This document shows positions 58,269-64,000 of a DNA stretch of 64,000 nt, piece after piece. Source of the stretch: Pseudomonadota bacterium (lineage in GTDB: Bacteria; Pseudomonadota; Gammaproteobacteria; Burkholderiales; Burkholderiaceae_C); assembly GCA_963205335.1 (NCBI GenBank), contig CAUJIM010000098.1:19521-83520 (forward strand), written 5' to 3'. The translations under genes were made by a program, and so were the position numbers. How positions within the stretch are numbered: the stretch's first letter is position 1; the number at the start of each line of letters is the position of its first letter. The notes beneath the pieces were generated by a model, which ran no database searches, had not been told where the DNA came from, and saw nothing but the letters and a program-made list of their open reading frames with translations.

Positions 58269-59489
58269 ATGACAGCGATGCAGGACGGCGAGCGGCAGAC
58301 ACCCATGCCTCTGGATGGCGTGCGCGTGGTGGAGATGGGCCAGTTGATTGCCGGGCCGTTCTGCGGCAAGACGCTGGGGGACTTCGGCGCCGAGGTGATC
58401 AAGATCGAGGCCACGGGCGCGGGCGACCCGCTGCGCAACTGGCGCCTGCTCAAGGAGGGCACCTCGGTCTGGTGGCAGGTGCAGTCGCGCAACAAGAAGT
58501 CGGTGGCGCTCGACCTGCGCCAGGAGGAGGCGCAAACGATAGCCCGCAGGCTGATCGCCGAGGCCGACGTGCTGGTCGAGAATTTCCGCCCCGGCACGCT
58601 GGAGGGCTGGGGCATGGCGCCCGGGCAACTGCACGCGCTCAACCCCGGCCTCGTCATCCTGCGCATTTCCGGCTATGGCCAGAGCGGGCCGTACCGCGAT
58701 CTGCCGGGCTTCGGCCTGATCGGCGAGGCCATGGGCGGCCTGCGGCACCTGAGCGCCGAGCCCGGCCGCGTGCCGGTGCGCGTCGGCGTCTCGATCGGCG
58801 ACACGCTGGCCGCGCTGCACGGCACCATCGGCGTGCTGATGGCGCTCTACCACCGCAAGGCGCACGGCGGACCGGGGCAGGTGATCGACGTGGCGCTCTA
58901 CGAGGCAGTGTTCAACTGCATGGAGAGCCTGGTCCCGGAGTACGACGCCTTCGGCGTGGTGCGCCAGCCCGGCGGCAGCGCGCTGCCGGGCATCGCGCCG
59001 AGCAATGCCTATCCGTGCAGCGACGGCTGGGTGCTGGTGGCGGGCAATGGCGACAGCATCTTCAAGCGCCTGATGGCCGCCATCGGGCGGCAGGATCTGG
59101 CCGACGCGCCCGACCTGGCGCACAACGCCGGGCGGGTGGCGCGCGTGGCCGAGATCGACGGCGCGATCGCCGACTGGACGCGCCCGCGCAGCGTGGACGC
59201 GGTGGTGCGCGCCATGACGCAGGCGCGCGTGCCCGCGGGCAAGGTCTACACCGCCAGGGACATCGCCGAAGACCCGCACTACCGGGCGCGCGACATGCTG
59301 CTCACGCAGCGCACGCGCGACGGCTACAGCGTCACGGTGCCGGGCGTCGTGCCCAAGCTCTCGGCCACGCCGGGGCGCCTGCGCTCGAGCGCGCCGCACC
59401 TGGGCGAGGACACCGACGCGGTGCTTGCCGCGATGGGCCTGACCCGCGAGCAGATCGACGGCTTGCGTGCCCGGGGTATTGTCCAGTAG
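58269..59489 (+). CDS. CaiB/BaiF family CoA-transferase
   Basis: LDGVRVVEMGQLIAGPFCGKTLGDFGAEVIKIEATGAGDPLRNW; NKKSVALDLR. Confidence 0.93.
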   Translation: MTAMQDGERQTPMPLDGVRVVEMGQLIAGPFCGKTLGDFGAEVIKIEATGAGDPLRNWRLLKEGTSVWWQVQSRNKKSVALDLRQEEAQTIARRLIAEADVLVENFRPGTLEGWGMAPGQLHALNPGLVILRISGYGQSGPYRDLPGFGLIGEAMGGLRHLSAEPGRVPVRVGVSIGDTLAALHGTIGVLMALYHRKAHGGPGQVIDVALYEAVFNCMESLVPEYDAFGVVRQPGGSALPGIAPSNAYPCSDGWVLVAGNGDSIFKRLMAAIGRQDLADAPDLAHNAGRVARVAEIDGAIADWTRPRSVDAVVRAMTQARVPAGKVYTARDIAEDPHYRARDMLLTQRTRDGYSVTVPGVVPKLSATPGRLRSSAPHLGEDTDAVLAAMGLTREQIDGLRARGIVQ

Positions 59490-59516
59490 CGTGCCGCCGG
59501 CGGTGCGGGCCGGCCA

Positions 59517-59554
59517 GAAAAAAACCGCGCTGCCTTTGGGGCCGCGCGGTCTTG
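59517..59554 (-). terminator. Intrinsic terminator downstream of tRNA-Thr
   Basis: aaaaaaACCGCGC...GCGCGGT. Confidence 0.6.
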
Positions 59555-59563
59555 GCTGGTTTC

Positions 59564-59639
59564 TGGTGCCGGAGAGAGGAATCGAACCCCCGACCTTCTC
59601 ATTACGAATGAGCTGCTCTACCGACTGAGCTACTCCGGC
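59564..59639 (-). tRNA. tRNA-Thr (anticodon CGT)
   Basis: GCCGGAGTAGCTCAGTCGGTAGAGCAGCTCATTCGTAATGAGAAGGTCGGGGGTTCGATTCCTCTCTCCGGCACCA. Confidence 0.95.
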
Positions 59640-59649
59640 GAACCCGTAA

Positions 59650-60660
59650 TTATAGGGGGCTGTGGTAGCCGGTGACGCGTTCGACCTCGTTTTTCGAGCC
59701 CAGGATTACGCTCACGCGCTCGTGCAGCCGGGTGGGCTGGATGTCGAGGATGCGCTGCTTGCCGTTGGTGGCGGCGCCGCCGGCCTGCTCGACGATCCAG
59801 CCCATGGGGTTGGCCTCGTACATCAGGCGCAGCTTGCCGGGCTTGTTCGGCTCGCGCTTGTCCCAGGGGTACATGACGATGCCGCCGCGGCTCAGGATGC
59901 GGTGCACGTCGGCCACCATGCTGGCGATCCAGCGCATGTTGAAGTCCTTGCCGCGCGGGCCCTCGGCCCCGGCCAGGCACTCGTCCACGTAGCGCCTGAC
60001 GGGTGCGTCCCAGTGGCGCATGTTGCTCATGTTGATGGCGAATTCCCTGGTGTCCTCGGGGATGCGCACGTTCTCGCGCGTGAGGATGAAGGAGCCCTGC
60101 TCGCGGTCGAGCGTGAACATGGCCACGCCGCCGCCGACGGTGAGCACCAGCGTGGTCTGCGGACCGTAGACGCAGTAGCCCGCGGCCACCTGGCGGTTGC
60201 CCGGCTGCAGGAAGTCGTCGTCGTGCACGCCGGGGTGGCCCTCGGGCTTCTTCAGCACGCTGAAGATGGTGCCGATGCTGACGTTGACGTCGATGTTGGA
60301 GGAGCCGTCGAGCGGGTCGAACATCAGCAGGTATTCGCCCTGGGGGTAGCGGTTGGGCACGACGTAGATGCCTTCCATCTCCTCGCTGGCCATGGCCGCG
60401 AGGTGCCCGCCCCATTCGTTGGCCTCGATCAGGGTCTCGTTGGCGATGATGTCGAGCTTCTTCTGCACCTCGCCCTGCACGTTTTCGGTGCCCGCCGTGC
60501 CCATCACGTCGCCCAGCTCGCCCTTGTTGACGGCGAAGCTGATGCGCTTGCAGGCGCGCGCCACCACCTCGAGCAGCAGGCGCAGCTGCGGCGGGATGCG
60601 GTTGTTGATGCGCTGCTGCTCGACCAGGTAGCGCGTGAAGCTGATGCGGTGGTCCACCAT
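59650..60660 (-). CDS. fbp: Fructose-1,6-bisphosphatase class 1
   Basis: [50 protein letters not shown]. Confidence 0.95.
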   Translation of the reverse strand: MVDHRISFTRYLVEQQRINNRIPPQLRLLLEVVARACKRISFAVNKGELGDVMGTAGTENVQGEVQKKLDIIANETLIEANEWGGHLAAMASEEMEGIYVVPNRYPQGEYLLMFDPLDGSSNIDVNVSIGTIFSVLKKPEGHPGVHDDDFLQPGNRQVAAGYCVYGPQTTLVLTVGGGVAMFTLDREQGSFILTRENVRIPEDTREFAINMSNMRHWDAPVRRYVDECLAGAEGPRGKDFNMRWIASMVADVHRILSRGGIVMYPWDKREPNKPGKLRLMYEANPMGWIVEQAGGAATNGKQRILDIQPTRLHERVSVILGSKNEVERVTGYHSPL

Positions 60661-60675
60661 GGTGCGGCTCCTTTC

Positions 60676-63381
60676 TCAGTCTGCCAGCGCGTGCGTGACC
60701 AGTTCGCGCACGTCGTTCGATAGCTTGGGCGCCGCGGCGACGCGCTCGATGGCCGCGCGGGCGCTGCCGCGGTAGGGCTCGGCCAGCTTCTTCCAGCGGT
60801 CGAGCGCGCGCACCAGGCTCGCGGCCACCTGCGGGTTGAAGGCGTCAAGCGCCAGCACCTGGTCGGCCCAGAAGGCGTAGCCCGCGCCGTCCGCGCGATG
60901 GAAGCCCCCGGGGTTGGCGCTGCAGTAGCTGAAGACCAGGCTGCGCGCGCGGTTGGGGTTTTTGAGCGAGAAGTCGGGATGTTTGAGCAGCTCCTGCACC
61001 TTGCCCAGCACGTTGCCGCCGCGGTCGGGCGCGCCGGCCTGCAGCGCGAACCATTTGTCGAGCACCAGCGCATCGTCCTTGAAGCGCTCGTGGAAGCGCG
61101 CGAGCGCCGGCGCGGCGAGTTCATGGCCGCTCACGACCAGGGCGCCTAGCGCGTTCAGGCGGTCGGTCATGTTGCCCGCATCCTTGAAGCGCTGGTAGGC
61201 CTTGCCGGGCCAGACGGCGTCGCCGCCGTGCGCCGCCGCCAGGCACAGCATGGACAGGGCCAGGCCGGCGAGCGCGCGGCGCCCGCTGCTCGCGGCGTCG
61301 GGCCGGTAGGCGCCGGTGTCATGGTGGTCTTCCCAGGCCCGCAGCCAGTCCTCGCGCAGCGCGGTGGCGAGCTGCAGGCGCAGTGCCTCGCGCACGGCGT
61401 GCACCTTTTGCGGATCGACCACGTCGAGCTGCTCGGCGATGTAGGCCTCGGAGGGCAGGGTGAGCACGAGTTCCTTGAACGCCGCGTCCAGCCCGGGGTG
61501 GCGCAGCACGTCGCGCAGCGCGGTGACGACGGTCTCCGGCATCGAGGCATTCTGGCCTGCAGCGCTTTCCTGGCCTGCGCCACCAACTATGGATTGAATA
61601 GCAAAGCGCAGCATCAGGCGCTGGCCCGCCTCCCAGCGGTTGAACGGGTCGCCGTCGTGCGCCAGCAGGGTGAGCAGCTCGGCGTCGGTGTAGTCGTACT
61701 CGAGGATGACCGGCGCGCTGAAGCCGCGCAGGATGGACGGCACCGGCTGGCCGTCCACGCCCTCGAAGGTGAAGACCTGGCTGGTCTCGGTCAGCACCAG
61801 CGTGCGCTCGGTGCCGCCGGGGGCTGCCTCGCCCGCCAGTTGCAGCGGCAGGGCGCTGCCGTCGGCGCCGACCAGGCCGAGCGCCACCGGGATCACGAAG
61901 GGCAGCTTGCCCGGCTGGCCCGGCGTGGGCGGGCAGCTCTGGCTCAGGGTCAGGGTGTAGCGGCGGCCTTCGGTGTCGTAGTGGCCGGCGGCGTGCACGC
62001 GCGGCGTGCCGGCCTGGCTGTACCAGCGCTTGAACTGCTCCAGGTGCCGGGCCAGGGGGCTGTCGGGGTTGGCGTCGGCGATGGCCTGGGCGAAGTCGTC
62101 GCAGGTGACGGCGTGGCCGTCGTGGCGCTCGAAGTACAGCCGCATGCCGCTGGCGAAGCCGTCCCGCCCGACGAGGTTGTGCTGCATGCGCACCACCTCG
62201 GCGCCTTTTTCGTAGACCGTGACGGTGTAGAAGTTGTTGATCTCGACGTAGCTGTCGGGGCGCACCGGGTGCGCCATGGGGCCGGCGTCCTCGGGGAACT
62301 GGGCGGTGCGCAGCACGCGGATGTCCTCGATGCGGCGCACGGCGCGGGCCGACGCGCCGCCCGCCATGTCCATCGAGAATTCCTGGTCGCGGAACACCGT
62401 CAGGCCCTCCTTGAGCGAGAGCTGGAACCAGTCGCGGCAGGTGACGCGGTCGCCCGTCCAGTTGTGGAAGTACTCGTGGCCGACCACGCCCTCGATGCCG
62501 GCGTAGTCCAGGTCGGTCGCGGTGGACTGGCTCGCCAGCACGTACTTGGTGTTGAAGATGTTCAGGCCCTTGTTCTCCATCGCGCCCATGTTGAAGTCGC
62601 TGGTGGCGACGATCATGAAGCGGTCCAGGTCGAGCGACAGGCCGAAGCGCGTCTCGTCCCAGGCGATCGCCGCCATCAGCGAGTTCATGGCGTGCTCGGT
62701 CTTGCCCAGGTCGCCCGGGCGCACCCAGACCTGCAGCAGGTGCTGCCTGCCGGCGCGGCTGGTGATCTGCTGCTCGCGCGCCACCAGCTTGCCGGCCACC
62801 AGCGCGAACAGGTAGCAGGGCTTCTTGTGCGGATCGACCCAGCGGGCGTAGTGGCGCCCGCCCTCCAGGTCACCCGATTCGACCAGGTTGCCGTTGGACA
62901 GCAGCACCGGGCAGGCGGCCTTGTCGGCGCGCAGCGTCACGGTGAAGCTCGCCATCACGTCGGGGCGGTCGAGGAAATAGGTGATGCGGCGAAAGCCCTG
63001 CGCCTCGCACTGCGTGAAGAAGGTGTCGTTGCTGACGTACAGGCCCGAGAGCTGCGTGTTCCTGACCGGCTGGCAGGTGGTGAAGATCTCCAGCTCGAAG
63101 GGGTCGTTGCCTTCGGGCAGGTTCTCCAGCACCAGTTCGTCGCCCTCGATCTTGAAGCTGGTGCCCGCGCCGTTGACCAGCACGCGCGAGAGGTTGAGCT
63201 CCTCGCCGTTGAGGCGCAGCGCCTGCGGGGCCGCGTCGGGGTTGCGGCGCAGGCGCATCTTGTTGAGCACCCGGGTCTTGGCCGGGTCCAGGTCGAAGCC
63301 GAGGTCCACCGTCTCGATCCAGAACGCGGGGGGCGCGTACTGCAGGCGATGGACCGCGGCTGCGTTGCCTTCTCTCATCAT
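60676..63381 (-). CDS. pepN: Aminopeptidase N
   Basis: GAMENKGLNIFNTKYVLA; VVGHEYFHNWTGDRVTCRDWFQLSLKEGLTVFRDQEF. Confidence 0.96.
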   Translation of the reverse strand: MMREGNAAAVHRLQYAPPAFWIETVDLGFDLDPAKTRVLNKMRLRRNPDAAPQALRLNGEELNLSRVLVNGAGTSFKIEGDELVLENLPEGNDPFELEIFTTCQPVRNTQLSGLYVSNDTFFTQCEAQGFRRITYFLDRPDVMASFTVTLRADKAACPVLLSNGNLVESGDLEGGRHYARWVDPHKKPCYLFALVAGKLVAREQQITSRAGRQHLLQVWVRPGDLGKTEHAMNSLMAAIAWDETRFGLSLDLDRFMIVATSDFNMGAMENKGLNIFNTKYVLASQSTATDLDYAGIEGVVGHEYFHNWTGDRVTCRDWFQLSLKEGLTVFRDQEFSMDMAGGASARAVRRIEDIRVLRTAQFPEDAGPMAHPVRPDSYVEINNFYTVTVYEKGAEVVRMQHNLVGRDGFASGMRLYFERHDGHAVTCDDFAQAIADANPDSPLARHLEQFKRWYSQAGTPRVHAAGHYDTEGRRYTLTLSQSCPPTPGQPGKLPFVIPVALGLVGADGSALPLQLAGEAAPGGTERTLVLTETSQVFTFEGVDGQPVPSILRGFSAPVILEYDYTDAELLTLLAHDGDPFNRWEAGQRLMLRFAIQSIVGGAGQESAAGQNASMPETVVTALRDVLRHPGLDAAFKELVLTLPSEAYIAEQLDVVDPQKVHAVREALRLQLATALREDWLRAWEDHHDTGAYRPDAASSGRRALAGLALSMLCLAAAHGGDAVWPGKAYQRFKDAGNMTDRLNALGALVVSGHELAAPALARFHERFKDDALVLDKWFALQAGAPDRGGNVLGKVQELLKHPDFSLKNPNRARSLVFSYCSANPGGFHRADGAGYAFWADQVLALDAFNPQVAASLVRALDRWKKLAEPYRGSARAAIERVAAAPKLSNDVRELVTHALAD
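61549..61605 (+). repeat. Dispersed palindromic repeat, copy R9 (in-frame within pepN)
   Basis: ATTCTGGCCTGCAGCGCTTTCCTGGCCTGCGCCACCAACTATGGATTGAATAGCAAA. Confidence 0.7.
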
Positions 63382-63396
63382 GGGGTCGTCCTTTCC

Positions 63397-64000
63397 TTAA
63401 ACACCTTGCTTGAGCGAGGCTTCGATGAACACGTCGAGGTCGCCGTCCAGCACCTTCTGCGTGGCCGAGACCTCGACGTTGGTGCGCAAATCCTTGATGC
63501 GGCTGTTGTCCAGCACGTACGAGCGTATCTGATGGCCCCAGCCGACGTCGCTCTTGGTGTCTTCCAGCGCCTGCTGCTCGGCCATGCGCTTGCTCATCTC
63601 GAGCTCGTAGAGCTTGGAGCGCAGGCGCTGCCAGGCGACGTCGCGGTTGGAGTGCTGGCTGCGCCCATCCTGGCAGATCACGACGGTGTTGGTCGGGATG
63701 TGCGTCAGGCGCACGGCCGAGTCGGTCTTGTTGATGTGCTGCCCGCCCGCGCCGGAGGCGCGGAAGGTGTCCACCCGCACGTCCGCCGGGTTGATGTCGA
63801 TCTGGATCGAGTCGTCGATCTCGGGATAGACGAAGAGGCTGGCGAAGCTGGTGTGGCGCCCGCCCGAGCTGTCGAACGGGCTCTTGCGCACCAGGCGGTG
63901 CACGCCGGTCTCGGTGCGCAGCAGGCCGTAGGCGTATTCGCCCTCGATGTGGATGGTGGCACCCTTGATGCCGGCCACGTCGCCCGGCGTTTCCTCGTCC
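63397..64000 (-). CDS. prfB: Peptide chain release factor 2, C-terminal part (runs off the window)
   Basis: [17 protein letters not shown] and [21 protein letters not shown] (GGQ motif). Confidence 0.96.
   Translation of the reverse strand, partial: DEETPGDVAGIKGATIHIEGEYAYGLLRTETGVHRLVRKSPFDSSGGRHTSFASLFVYPEIDDSIQIDINPADVRVDTFRASGAGGQHINKTDSAVRLTHIPTNTVVICQDGRSQHSNRDVAWQRLRSKLYELEMSKRMAEQQALEDTKSDVGWGHQIRSYVLDNSRIKDLRTNVEVSATQKVLDGDLDVFIEASLKQGV

Overview
The window looks like high-GC chromosomal DNA from a beta-proteobacterium, probably Comamonadaceae. Gene content and the dispersed-repeat style point that way, but I ran no database search. It is mostly housekeeping: ilvD (5' end), lgt, leuA, pncB, rmuC, serB, add, mfd, ispDF, rimO, phaR, relA, bdhA, ompR/envZ-type, efp/earP, fbp, pepN, prfB (3' end), and two tRNAs (Val-GAC, Thr-CGT). 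Accessory or notable parts: (1) a lower-GC catabolic operon (2.5-11.6 kb) with a LysR regulator, an alpha/beta hydrolase, a YciI-like protein, a NicX-like ring-cleavage dioxygenase, an MhpA-like monooxygenase, a LivK-like binding protein and malonyl-CoA decarboxylase/synthetase; (2) about ten copies of a ~50-bp imperfectly palindromic repeat (approximately AAAAATGGCTCCAGCGCTTGCCTGGCAAGCGCAAGCAGCTATGGATT), several of which lie in-frame inside genes or supply stop codons or a signal peptide; (3) near-identical palindromes (TGCAGYGCAGC) upstream of phasin, phaR and bdhA; (4) a leuA attenuator with an LLLL leader peptide; (5) two toxin-antitoxin loci, one with a frameshifted toxin and flanking 16-bp direct repeats; (6) an ovothiol synthase (OvoA), a flavocytochrome c sulfide dehydrogenase pair, an orphan CoxL-like subunit and an ecotin-like lipoprotein. 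I saw no CRISPR array, rRNA, IS element or prophage.
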